This document shows positions 7,304 to 14,790 of a DNA stretch of 41,805 nucleotides, piece by piece. Source of the stretch: an uncultured Porphyromonadaceae bacterium (GTDB lineage Bacteria > Bacteroidota > Bacteroidia > Bacteroidales > Muribaculaceae); NCBI GenBank assembly GCA_902491515.1, contig CABUIC010000024.1, positions 1-41,805 on the forward strand, in the 5' to 3' direction. Position numbers and translations under genes: made by a program. Every line of letters begins with the position of its first letter. Position 1 is the first letter of the stretch. The notes beneath the pieces are model-generated. The model had not been told where the DNA came from. It did not search any database and was given only the letters and a program-made list of their open reading frames with translations.

Positions 7304-8692
7304 ATGTCGCTTATTAAATCAATTTCCGGCATACGCGGCACCATCGGCGGCCCCGCAGGCGATGGCCTTAGCCCCGAAGACATCGTCAAGTTCACGGCCG
7401 CTTACGCCACTTTCATCCGCCGGGAAGTTCCCGCCGGCATCCGTCCCGTCGTAGTCGTGGGCCGCGACGCCCGTATCTCCGGCCCGATGGTGGCCTCCAT
7501 CGTAATCGGCACCCTTCAGGCCATGGGATGCGACGTCGTCAACATCGGCCTCGCCTCGACCCCGACAACCGAACTCGCCGTCACCGGCGAGCGCGCCGCC
7601 GGCGGCCTCATCCTCACGGCCTCCCACAATCCCATACAGTGGAACGCCCTCAAGCTCCTCAACTCGCGCGGCGAGTTCCTCAACGACGCCGAAGGCAAGG
7701 AAGTGCTCCGCATCGCCGCCGAAGGCGCGTACACCTTCGCACCCGTCCATGAGCTCGGCACAGTCAGCGTAAACACCACCTACAACCGCCGGCACATCGA
7801 CGCTGTACTCGCCCTTCCGCTCGTCGACCGCGAGGCCATCGCCAAGGCCGACTTCACCGTGGCCGTCGACGCCGTCAACTCCGTGGGCGGCATAGTCATC
7901 CCCGAACTCCTCCGCGCCCTCGGCGTCCGCAACATTATCGAGCTCAACTGCGAGGCCAACGGCCGCTTCGCCCACACCCCCGAGCCCATCCCCGAAAACC
8001 TCACCGGCATCTCCGGACTCATGGCCGGCTCCAAAGCCGACCTCGGCATCGTGGTAGACCCTGACGTCGACCGCCTCGCGCTCGTGATGGAGGACGGCCG
8101 GATGTTCGGCGAAGAGTACACTCTCGTGGCCGTGGCCGACTACGTGCTGAGCCACACCCCCGGCAACACCGTCAGCAACCTCAGTTCCTCCCGCGCTCTC
8201 CGCGACGTCACGGCCGCCCACGGAGGCTCCTACTCAGCCGCAGCCGTCGGCGAGGTCAACGTCACCACCGAGATGAAACGCACCGGCGCCGTCATCGGCG
8301 GCGAAGGAAACGGCGGTGTCATCTACCCCGAACTCCACTACGGACGCGACGCGCTCGTCGGCGTGGCCCTCTTCCTCACCCTCCTCGCCAAGAAAGGCAA
8401 GAAAGTGAGCGAGCTCCGCAAGGAATATCCCGCCTACGAAATCTATAAGACCAAAATCCAGCTCTCGCCCGAGCTCGACGTCGACGCTATTCTCGCCGCT
8501 ATGAAAAAGCGCTTCGCCTCCGAGAAAATCACGGACATCGACGGCGTGAAAATCGACTTCGCCGACTCCTGGGTGCACCTCCGCAAGAGCAACACCGAGC
8601 CCATCATCCGCATCTACGCCGAGGCACACACCGCCGACGAGGCCAAAGCCCTCGCCGACCGCATCCGCGCAATCATCGCCGACCAGGCGTGA
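7304..8692 (+). CDS. glmM: Phosphoglucosamine/phosphomannomutase family enzyme
   Basis: A 462-residue alpha-D-phosphohexomutase. The phosphoserine loop is T-A-S-H-N-P with Ser107, the metal loop is D252-P-D-V-D-R, the sugar-binding loop is G-G-E-G-N-G-G, and the C-terminal phosphate-binding loop is S-N-T-E-P-I-I-R. In Bacteroidota this is the usual candidate for GlmM, which makes glucosamine-1-phosphate for UDP-GlcNAc and hence peptidoglycan and LPS. The T-A-S-H-N-P form is also common in phosphomannomutases and archaeal GlmM, so sugar specificity is inferred. It ends at a bidirectional terminator shared with the convergent gene. Confidence 0.88.
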   Translation: MSLIKSISGIRGTIGGPAGDGLSPEDIVKFTAAYATFIRREVPAGIRPVVVVGRDARISGPMVASIVIGTLQAMGCDVVNIGLASTPTTELAVTGERAAGGLILTASHNPIQWNALKLLNSRGEFLNDAEGKEVLRIAAEGAYTFAPVHELGTVSVNTTYNRRHIDAVLALPLVDREAIAKADFTVAVDAVNSVGGIVIPELLRALGVRNIIELNCEANGRFAHTPEPIPENLTGISGLMAGSKADLGIVVDPDVDRLALVMEDGRMFGEEYTLVAVADYVLSHTPGNTVSNLSSSRALRDVTAAHGGSYSAAAVGEVNVTTEMKRTGAVIGGEGNGGVIYPELHYGRDALVGVALFLTLLAKKGKKVSELRKEYPAYEIYKTKIQLSPELDVDAILAAMKKRFASEKITDIDGVKIDFADSWVHLRKSNTEPIIRIYAEAHTADEAKALADRIRAIIADQA

Positions 8693-8711
8693 CATACCCC
8701 TACCCTACGGG

Positions 8712-8744
8712 AAAATGCGCCGCTTCATACACGGCGCATTTTTT
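8712..8744. terminator. Bidirectional terminator between convergent genes
   Basis: An 11-bp stem (8712-8722 with 8732-8742) closes a nine-base loop and is flanked by A4 on the left and T6 on the right, so it can stop transcription in both directions. It overlaps the stop codon of the minus-strand cytochrome-like gene (8743-8745). Confidence 0.85.
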
Positions 8745-9159
8745 ATCTTCTTTTCCGGCGGTTTTTCTTGTGGCGGACGACGTGGATTATGGCTATAATC
8801 ACCATCAGGGAGCCGATTTTGCCATGGAGTCCGCCAATATGCGAGTGAGCGTTTCCGGCAATCCATACCGCCGTCGCAGCCAGGCCGCTGACCACGGTCA
8901 GCAGAAACACCCACCACAATACCCGTGTGAGGCCATTGCGGTTCTTCCGGAAGCGGACGAACCAATTGGAGAAACGGTAATGAAGGAAAATGTGGTAGAC
9001 GGACAGAGCCATCAGAACCACGCCGAGGCCGATGTGAAGCCACACAGTCCATTCATGGTTTCCGGAGCTTGCCTCCAGCTGTATTCCGGAGACTAAAATA
9101 AGGATTAGTGTCAGTCCGGGACTTCTGTCGCAGATCTTGAGTTTTGTTGCAGTGTTCAT
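8743..9159 (-). CDS. DUF4405-like membrane cytochrome
   Basis: A 138-residue membrane protein with four hydrophobic segments. Histidines sit in the membrane segments in a pattern seen in small b-type cytochromes: W-L-H in the second helix with Y-H and L-H-Y at its end, and G-L-H plus I-I-H-V-V in the last helix. This layout matches DUF4405-like/flavinylation-associated cytochromes, which would bind haem and pass electrons across the membrane. No FMN-binding or ApbE partner is next to it. The basic tail (K-K-N-R-R-K-R-R) predicts a cytoplasmic C-terminus. A promoter box lies at 9186-9193. Haem binding is inference. Confidence 0.65.
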   Translation of the reverse strand: MNTATKLKICDRSPGLTLILILVSGIQLEASSGNHEWTVWLHIGLGVVLMALSVYHIFLHYRFSNWFVRFRKNRNGLTRVLWWVFLLTVVSGLAATAVWIAGNAHSHIGGLHGKIGSLMVIIAIIHVVRHKKNRRKRR

Positions 9160-9185
9160 ACTCCAATCATTTAAGTTTCACACCG

Positions 9186-9193
9186 CAAAGTTA
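9186..9193 (-). promoter_or_regulatory. Promoter -7 box of cytochrome-like gene
   Basis: TAACTTTG on the minus strand, 26 bases before the start at 9159. No convincing -33 element. Confidence 0.55.
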
Positions 9194-9241
9194 AACCGAA
9201 ACGTCCTTGCCGAGAATTGACACCGCAAGGAAGGACTTGCA

Positions 9242-10060
9242 CTATTTAAGGTTTTTCCGATATTCCATGGGGGATTTCCCTGTCACTTTCTTGAAAAGCC
9301 TTGAGAAATAGGCATAGTCCATGTATCCCAAAGAGAAAGCTATTTCCTTGGAAGACGAAGCGGTATAACTCATCTGACGCATGGCCTGGACCATCACGCG
9401 ACGGCGGATATAGTCGCCGGCGCTGAGCCCTGTGGCGCCCTTGACGGCCTCGTTGAGATACACCTCGGATATGTTAAGCATCGATGCGTATTCCGAGGGC
9501 CTCTTTTCCTCCGTCATGTGCCGGTCCAGCAAGCGTTTGAGTCTCAGCGTTATCTCGCGACAGCGCCCGGAGGCACATCCGGCTGAGCATTCCAGCGACA
9601 AAAGCACGAGCCTCACCACCGCCGACACAAGAGCCGTCGCCAGTCTGCGATCACCGCCATTCCTTTCAAGCATCGAGCACAAGGCATCAAAATCCTTCAC
9701 TGCATTTTCCGGAAGAGCTAAAGAACACGGCGAAATCGAATATTCCTCGAGAGTCCTTGCCTCCGCATCGCGAAGGCCCTCCGGCGAGAAAGCGAGCATC
9801 CACCCTCCACCGTCGCCCGACGGCTTACTGTGTACCTGCCAGGGCGAAAGTATCAGAATTTCTCCGGCCCGAAGCTCTTTTTTAGCAAAATCCACATTCA
9901 CTGACGCTTTTCCTGCCGTCATAAGCGCGAGGATAAAATAGTCGTCCCTGTGCGCGTAATCCTTCATCGGGACATTCACATGCGCCCCGAAACGCTTCAC
10001 GAACATACCGCTATCCGAAATGTCGCGCATCATCGAAAAAGGAATCTCAGTCGGCTTCAT
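9242..10060 (-). CDS. AraC family transcriptional regulator
   Basis: A 272-residue one-component regulator. The N-terminal half (about 15-110) is a cupin-like sensor domain with H-R-D-D-Y-F-I-L and L-R-A-G-E-I-L-I-L-S-P-W-Q-V-H. The C-terminal domain (about 170-272) carries two helix-turn-helix motifs. The second shows the AraC signature: S-K-E-I-A-F-S-L-G-Y, then Y-F-S-R-L-F-K-K, then G-x-S-P-x-E-Y-R. The ligand is unknown. The cytochrome-like gene lies 82 bases downstream with its own promoter and could be a target, but that is only proximity. Its own promoter box is at 10082-10089. Confidence 0.92.
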   Translation of the reverse strand: MKPTEIPFSMMRDISDSGMFVKRFGAHVNVPMKDYAHRDDYFILALMTAGKASVNVDFAKKELRAGEILILSPWQVHSKPSGDGGGWMLAFSPEGLRDAEARTLEEYSISPCSLALPENAVKDFDALCSMLERNGGDRRLATALVSAVVRLVLLSLECSAGCASGRCREITLRLKRLLDRHMTEEKRPSEYASMLNISEVYLNEAVKGATGLSAGDYIRRRVMVQAMRQMSYTASSSKEIAFSLGYMDYAYFSRLFKKVTGKSPMEYRKNLK

Positions 10061-10081
10061 TCCACTCTCTTTTCAGATTTG

Positions 10082-10089
10082 CAAAGATA
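10082..10089 (-). promoter_or_regulatory. Promoter -7 box of araC-type gene
   Basis: TATCTTTG on the minus strand, ending 21 bases before the ATG at 10060. A possible TTTG -33 element (CAAA at 10112-10115 on the plus strand) is 22 bases away, slightly longer than the consensus spacing. Confidence 0.65.
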
Positions 10090-10128
10090 GGTAATTTATC
10101 CGGAACATTTCCAAATTTTTATAGGAGT

Positions 10129-10881
10129 CTAATATCGGGGGCAGATGCCGGGGTGGGAAAGGCGGTGGGAGAGTTTGTGGCGCTTCCCGGACGGCTCGGA
10201 CTTCCCGGGCATTTTTGCCAACACGGGTCTGACGGATGCGCCGCAGGGCGACTGTGCCCGATTTTCAAACATATATGCATCCTTATTTTCTACCGATTCA
10301 TTGCTTTCTTCGGCTATTATTGCGTCTATGAAGGGGGCGGTGCCTTTGGGGAGGTGTTCGGCGGTGGGACTGGTGTTCTTTTTGATGCGTTTGCGGGCTG
10401 TTGCGCCGAGGAGGAGGGATATGCCGAGGCGCCGGCTCATTTCGCGGAGCTTGAGAATGAAGAAGCGTGCGCCACCGGATTTGCCGCGCCATTCGCAGAG
10501 GTGAAAGAGGGAGTCGAGGACGCAGACACGGGCGCCTGAGGCACTGATGGTCTGAGCAATTTTACTAAGGAAGCCATCAATGTCCTTAGGGTCGAGGTCG
10601 GCGAGGCCGATGTTTACGCGAAGGAGCTTTCGGGGTGCGCGTGCGGCAGCGGCGAAGTTGCGGCACGAGCCCTGAAGGTCGAAGAACAGGACGCTCCGGG
10701 TTTCGGCGACGGTTTCGGCCACATGGAGGGCCTTCCGGGCTGCGTCGGCGGCATTTGCACCAAGCACGCAGGCAAATTCGCCTTCATGCCAGCAGTCGGA
10801 GTAGATTTTAGGGCGGTCAGCAGCCTTGGCGGCGAGTTCAAGCCATGCCGCGGAGTCGAGAATTTGGAAGGGAGTGTTCAT
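10129..10881 (-). CDS. RecA/RepA-fold protein without recognisable P-loop
   Basis: A 250-residue protein I do not recognise by name. Its middle looks like a RecA/RepA-type ATPase core: a strand R-S-V-L-F-F-D-L-Q at 62-70, then R-V-C-V-L-D123-S-L as a Walker-B-like strand, then a helix and L-G-I-S-L-L-L-G-A as a sensor strand. Where a Walker A loop is expected (about 37-50) it reads V-L-G-A-N-A-A-D-A-A-R-K, which lacks the GxxxxGK[ST] pattern, so nucleotide hydrolysis is doubtful. The C-terminal 45 residues are basic and low in structure. It stands alone, with a possible promoter box at 10915-10922, and is upstream of the AraC gene. A DNA-maintenance accessory role is speculation. Confidence 0.6.
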   Translation of the reverse strand: MNTPFQILDSAAWLELAAKAADRPKIYSDCWHEGEFACVLGANAADAARKALHVAETVAETRSVLFFDLQGSCRNFAAAARAPRKLLRVNIGLADLDPKDIDGFLSKIAQTISASGARVCVLDSLFHLCEWRGKSGGARFFILKLREMSRRLGISLLLGATARKRIKKNTSPTAEHLPKGTAPFIDAIIAEESNESVENKDAYMFENRAQSPCGASVRPVLAKMPGKSEPSGKRHKLSHRLSHPGICPRY

Positions 10882-10914
10882 AGAACCGGATTTTTGAGAT
10901 AAAAGTTAGTGATG

Positions 10915-10922
10915 CAAAATTA
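10915..10922 (-). promoter_or_regulatory. Possible promoter -7 box of RecA-fold gene
   Basis: TAATTTTG on the minus strand, 33 bases before the start at 10881. No -33 match at the usual distance. Confidence 0.45.
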
Positions 10923-11049
10923 CATCAAAAATCCAGGGTTCCGACGGGAATATGGCAAATCCTGCCGTTTAGGACTTTTTAAGGGAGAAGATACCGGGAG
11001 GGAAATGACTGAAAGACAATGGAAGGGGCTTCTTTGCGAGGATGCCACA

Positions 11050-11083
11050 AAACCGCCCTCCGGACACTAAGGACCGGAGGGCG
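11050..11083 (-). terminator. Hairpin terminator of PepSY-like gene
   Basis: A perfect 10-bp stem (11083-11074 with 11063-11054 on the minus strand) closes a ten-base loop and is followed by GTTTTG. The T-run is short, but the stem is GC-rich and lies 17 bases past the stop. Confidence 0.65.
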
Positions 11084-11099
11084 AAGAGGTAACGAGGAC

Positions 11100-11552
11100 T
11101 CAGTCGTCGTAGCGCAGGAAGTTGCCCTGGGCGTCGAAGCGGGCTTCGATGCCGTTGGAGAGAGTGGCTTCGTAGCCGCCGCGGGTTCCTTTTTTCTCAA
11201 GGCCCACGATGCGGGTGTCCTTATGGTTTTTCTTTACATATTCCGCCATAGCCTTGGGAACGAGAGAGGAAGGCACGCTCTTGTCGACCGAAGTCTCCAC
11301 TTCCTTCCAGTTGCCGCTGCGGTCAAAGGACACTTCCGTACCGTCCGAGAGAATGGCTTCGTACTCGCTTACACGTCCGAAGTCCGTATCGACCTTGACA
11401 AGCGTCACGCCGGCCTTGAAATTCTTCTTGATCATTGCCTTGGCGGGAGCGGGGAGCATCGAATCGTCGTGATAGACCTTGTCGGCCGCGCTTACGGCAG
11501 CCGTGCCCGCGAGGAGCACTACAAGCGCCATTATGATTTTTCTGAGTTTCAT
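11100..11552 (-). CDS. PepSY-like periplasmic protein
   Basis: A 150-residue secreted protein with a signal peptide (1-22, ending V-S-A-A). The mature part is a tandem of two similar units: Y-E-A-I-L-S-D-G-T-E-V-S-F-D at 64-77 and Y-E-A-T-L-S-N-G-I-E-A-R-F-D at 127-140, each preceded by a K/V-rich helix. This is the PepSY-like (beta-lactamase-inhibitor-like) fold common in Bacteroidota envelopes; binding partners are unknown. It ends at a hairpin terminator. I could not find a clear promoter box in the 57 bases between it and the potassium channel gene upstream, so it may be the last gene of that transcript. Confidence 0.85.
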   Translation of the reverse strand: MKLRKIIMALVVLLAGTAAVSAADKVYHDDSMLPAPAKAMIKKNFKAGVTLVKVDTDFGRVSEYEAILSDGTEVSFDRSGNWKEVETSVDKSVPSSLVPKAMAEYVKKNHKDTRIVGLEKKGTRGGYEATLSNGIEARFDAQGNFLRYDD

Positions 11553-11609
11553 CGTAGCTGTATATTTTGAATGTTAACTATTTATGTTCATAACACAAAA
11601 ACCGTGCCA

Positions 11610-12284
11610 TTAGTTCGATGCCTGACGTTTCTTTGAGACGATGCTGGTGATATAGACCGTGAATATGGGGAACATCATCATCCCGAGGGCCGCGAGCACC
11701 ACGGCCAGAATACGCCCCTCCGGTGTTACAGGGGTTATGTTTGACCCGACTGTCGTCACATCCATCGACGCCCACCACAATGCGTCGGTATAATCCTTCA
11801 CTTCCGGATTCGCACCCTGTTCGAGCATATAGAAGACGAGCGAGGAAAAATAGACCGTCGCGATGAGGAGAATAACGTAGGTGGCGAAGAGGCCGGCGGC
11901 CCGGTTGCTGGTAATCCATCCAACGACCATCGCAAGAGCATAGCCCCCGCGCACCAGAGGGATATATTGCAGGAGATATGCCGTCTTCGGGGAAAAGAAG
12001 ACGAGTCCCATGCGGTGGATAATCCAGAGATAGGGGATAGACACCAGAAGGAAGAAAAAGTGCGTCAGGAAGTAATGCCATTTCCGGTCGGCCATGAACA
12101 GCTCGACGAAGAAGTCCAGCAGAAACACGCAACAGATGACAAGCTGAGTCTTCAGGAACCGCGGCTGGTCGTAATATTCGATGCCGTGTCCCCCGAAAGA
12201 ATCGAGCGAGATGCTCACGAGCAGAAAGACCGAGAGCAAGAGCACGAAAACGTGCAGTGTATTGAGAATCCGTTTCTTAGTCAT
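11610..12284 (-). CDS. Two-pore-helix type ion channel (K+ channel family)
   Basis: A membrane channel of 224 residues from the ATG at 12284. That start lies six bases past the stop of the AI-2E gene; the earlier Met at 12320 would overlap that gene by 31 bases. Hydrophobic helices precede a pore region Y-T-D-A-L-W-W-A-S-M-D at about 155-165 and a filter T167-T-V-G-S-N172, then a last inner helix. The pore helix is a textbook Ion_trans_2 pore, but the filter reads T-V-G-S-N in place of T-V-G-Y-G-D, so strict K+ selectivity is uncertain. It forms a tight unit with the AI-2E gene. Confidence 0.8.
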   Translation of the reverse strand: MTKKRILNTLHVFVLLLSVFLLVSISLDSFGGHGIEYYDQPRFLKTQLVICCVFLLDFFVELFMADRKWHYFLTHFFFLLVSIPYLWIIHRMGLVFFSPKTAYLLQYIPLVRGGYALAMVVGWITSNRAAGLFATYVILLIATVYFSSLVFYMLEQGANPEVKDYTDALWWASMDVTTVGSNITPVTPEGRILAVVLAALGMMMFPIFTVYITSIVSKKRQASN

Positions 12285-12289
12285 TTCCG

Positions 12290-13420
12290 TCAGCTTGGGG
12301 GTGTGTCCGCGCCCGGACACGACGCGGCGACTCCGTCCGCGTCCTTTTGCGCGGGATTGGAAATATATCGTTCATAATAGGTCATGATCATGGCGGTGAC
12401 AGGCAAGGCGATAATCATTCCGATTATTCCGAGCAGAGAGCCCCACACCGAGAGCGATAGGAGAATCATCGCGGGATTCAGCCCCATCTCGCGGCCCATG
12501 ACATGGGGAGTGATGATATAGTCGCATACCGACTGGCTTATCGCATAGACCAGCAGACACTTACCCATCTCCGGCAGGAAACCTACGGCACCGCCCAACG
12601 AATAGATGACGCACACGACGGCGACGGGAATAAGCGTGACGTACTGGAAATAAGGTATCATATAGAGGATTCCGACGAGAATTCCCATCGGAATGGCAAG
12701 CGGCAGCCCGACGATTGAAAAACCGGTGCAATAGAGCACTGTGGCGCACAGCGCGACCACTCCCTGCCCGCGGAAGTAGCTGTTCATGCTTCCCTGCACC
12801 TCGCGCACGACGCTCCAGCCGCGGTCGCGGTACTTCTGCGGAAATATCAGCTTGAAACCGCGCACCATCTGCGGATAGTCGATCAGCAGGAATATTATGT
12901 AAATGAAGGTCAGGAGCCATTCGAGGAGGTGCATCAGCGTCTCGAGCGACTCTTCAAGAATGGACGAGCCTTTCGAGAGGAGAGCGGTGAGCCTCGCTCC
13001 CGAGAGCATTTCCTTCAGGGTGTCGGGATTGAAATAATTCTCCACGAAGTCCAGCACAAAGCGGTAGCCTTCCGGAATCTCGCGCTTGCCGGAACCAAGG
13101 TCATGGATAATGCCTCCGAGCATGTCGATATCCTTGACCACAGAGGGGACAAAAAGATAAACAGCACCGGCAATCACGGCCGAGACTTCGAGAAGCGAGA
13201 GAACCGCGCCGACAGCACGCCCGGAGACACGGGTCCAGCGCATGTTCCATCGGACGAGCGGCTCCATGAGATAGGCCACGAAGCATGCCACGACAAAAGG
13301 CAGCAGCACATTGCTCAGATAGTTCATCAGACAGACCATCATCACGACGAAAGCAATCGTGATAATCAGCCGCATGATGCGGTCGGTGGTCCAGTACTGC
13401 GACAATCGTTCTTTAGCCAT
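12290..13420 (-). CDS. AI-2E family transporter
   Basis: A 376-residue polytopic membrane protein of the AI-2E/PerM/TqsA family. About eight hydrophobic segments are visible. The conserved centre includes F-R-G-Q (about residue 218), followed by L-P-L-A-I-P-M-G-I-L-V-G-I-L-x-x-I-P-Y, and a late I-T-P-H-V-M-G motif typical of the family. Members range from autoinducer-2 exporters to Na+/H+ antiporters, so substrate cannot be assigned. The gene sits between folC (50 bases upstream) and the channel gene (six bases downstream). A long inverted repeat fills the gap in front of its start codon. Confidence 0.88.
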   Translation of the reverse strand: MAKERLSQYWTTDRIMRLIITIAFVVMMVCLMNYLSNVLLPFVVACFVAYLMEPLVRWNMRWTRVSGRAVGAVLSLLEVSAVIAGAVYLFVPSVVKDIDMLGGIIHDLGSGKREIPEGYRFVLDFVENYFNPDTLKEMLSGARLTALLSKGSSILEESLETLMHLLEWLLTFIYIIFLLIDYPQMVRGFKLIFPQKYRDRGWSVVREVQGSMNSYFRGQGVVALCATVLYCTGFSIVGLPLAIPMGILVGILYMIPYFQYVTLIPVAVVCVIYSLGGAVGFLPEMGKCLLVYAISQSVCDYIITPHVMGREMGLNPAMILLSLSVWGSLLGIIGMIIALPVTAMIMTYYERYISNPAQKDADGVAASCPGADTPPS

Positions 13421-13422
13421 AA

Positions 13423-13464
13423 GGATGAATTGAAACGTTTAGATACTAACGTTTCCGGACATCC
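13423..13464 (-). promoter_or_regulatory. Intercistronic inverted repeat before AI-2E start
   Basis: Perfect arms GAAACGTT/AACGTTTC (13432-13439 and 13448-13455) are extended by GGATG/CATCC (13423-13427 and 13460-13464) across a 4x4 internal loop. The structure occupies most of the 50-base gap between folC and the AI-2E gene and ends two bases before the ATG. No T-run follows, so it is not an ordinary terminator. It may fold over the ribosome-binding region, act as an mRNA processing site, or be a protein-binding palindrome. Confidence 0.5.
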
Positions 13465-13470
13465 TATGGT

Positions 13471-14790
13471 TCAATTCAGACCGGCGAGCAAATCGGCGAC
13501 GACGAAGGTGCTTCCGCCCACGAATACGGTCGCCCCTACCGGAGCGGCCTCCAGAGCGGCCCTGTAAGCCTCGACAACGGACCCGGGGCCCTTGAATACT
13601 CGACCGACTGGCAGTCCGGCCCCGCGGGCCGTCTCCGCCGTCGACTCTGCGGCGCGCGCGCGGGGAATGGACGGCTCCACAATATAATAATGCGCTCCGC
13701 GGGGCATCTCGCCCATAATCGCCGACACATCCTTGTCGTTCACGAATCCGATTACCATATACAGCGGTCCTGAGTCCGCTACCCTTTTCAGCCGCGGACC
13801 GAGCCAGCGCCAGCCGCCGATGTTATGGCCTGTGTCGCACACTGCCGTTACCCCCTCGGGAGCGGGGAGCCTCATCCATCGGCCTGCAAGTCCCGTCAGG
13901 CCGCACACGTGGGCGAATCCCCGGCGTACAGCCTCGGCATCCACCCCGGGCAGACTCGGGGAAAGCGCCTTCAGAGCGCACAGCACCGTCGCCGCATTCT
14001 CCGTCTGACAGTCTCCCGTAAGCTCGCCCCGGAGGTCTCCGAAAGCTGTCCCGCGATAGACAATGCACTCGCCGGAAGGTTCGGCGACCGAAAACGCCCC
14101 GCTCTCCGACGCATATGTCAGCGACGAGACGCCTTTTTTCCGGGCTTCGCTGTCGAAAACAGCCCGGACTTCCACCGGGCCGGGATTGCCGACCACTGCG
14201 GGGACTCCAGAGGCGAATATGCCGGCTTTCTCGAAGGCTATCTCAGGCTCGGTATGGCCAAGAAGAGCCGTATGGTCGAGGGAAATGTTCGTGACGACTG
14301 TGAGCAGTTTGTCCGTGAGAATGTTCGTCGAGTCGAGGCGGCCTCCGAGACCTACCTCCACTACGGCTACGTCCACCTTCTCCCTGGCGAAGTGCTCGAA
14401 AGCCATTATCGTCGTGAACTCAAAAAAAGAAGGAGTCAGCCTCTGCGAGAGAGGCGACTCCAGAAAACGGTCAACGAAATCCACGACACTCTCCTCGGAG
14501 ACGGGGCGCCCGTTCACGCGTATGCGCTCGCGGAAATCGACAAGGTGAGGCGAGGTATAGAGCCCCACCCTGTAGCCGGCACTCTGGAGCACGGCCGCCA
14601 GAGTGTGGGCCGTGCTCCCTTTGCCGTTTGTGCCCCCCACATGTATAGCGGGGAATGCGGTGTGCGGATTGCCGAAGACTTCCGAGAGGGCGAGCGTGGC
14701 CTGAAGACCGGGCTTGTAGGCATCGGCTCCCGTCCGGGAGAACATGGCCAGCTTGCCGAAGAGAAAATCGAGTGTCTCGGCGTAGTTCAT
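13471..14790 (-). CDS. folC: Folylpolyglutamate/dihydrofolate synthase
   Basis: A 439-residue Mur-ligase-type enzyme that adds glutamate to (dihydro)folate, keeping folates in the cell; bacterial members often also make dihydrofolate from dihydropteroate. The P-loop G-T-N-G-K-G-S-T is at 53-60, followed by Y-T-S-P-H-L, the family signature G-L-G-G-R-L-D-S-T-N, and a C-terminal ligase domain with D-T-G-H-N in the ADP-binding part. The start at 14790 is fixed by homology (MNYAETLDFLFG) and by a one-base overlap (TAATG) with the stop of the secreted-protein gene upstream. The frame continues farther upstream but is arginine-rich noise. Confidence 0.95.
   Translation of the reverse strand: MNYAETLDFLFGKLAMFSRTGADAYKPGLQATLALSEVFGNPHTAFPAIHVGGTNGKGSTAHTLAAVLQSAGYRVGLYTSPHLVDFRERIRVNGRPVSEESVVDFVDRFLESPLSQRLTPSFFEFTTIMAFEHFAREKVDVAVVEVGLGGRLDSTNILTDKLLTVVTNISLDHTALLGHTEPEIAFEKAGIFASGVPAVVGNPGPVEVRAVFDSEARKKGVSSLTYASESGAFSVAEPSGECIVYRGTAFGDLRGELTGDCQTENAATVLCALKALSPSLPGVDAEAVRRGFAHVCGLTGLAGRWMRLPAPEGVTAVCDTGHNIGGWRWLGPRLKRVADSGPLYMVIGFVNDKDVSAIMGEMPRGAHYYIVEPSIPRARAAESTAETARGAGLPVGRVFKGPGSVVEAYRAALEAAPVGATVFVGGSTFVVADLLAGLN

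Noticed and set aside
11578..12132. A 184-residue minus-strand frame in the channel gene
   Set aside because: It is an alternative frame within the gene that has the channel pore motif.
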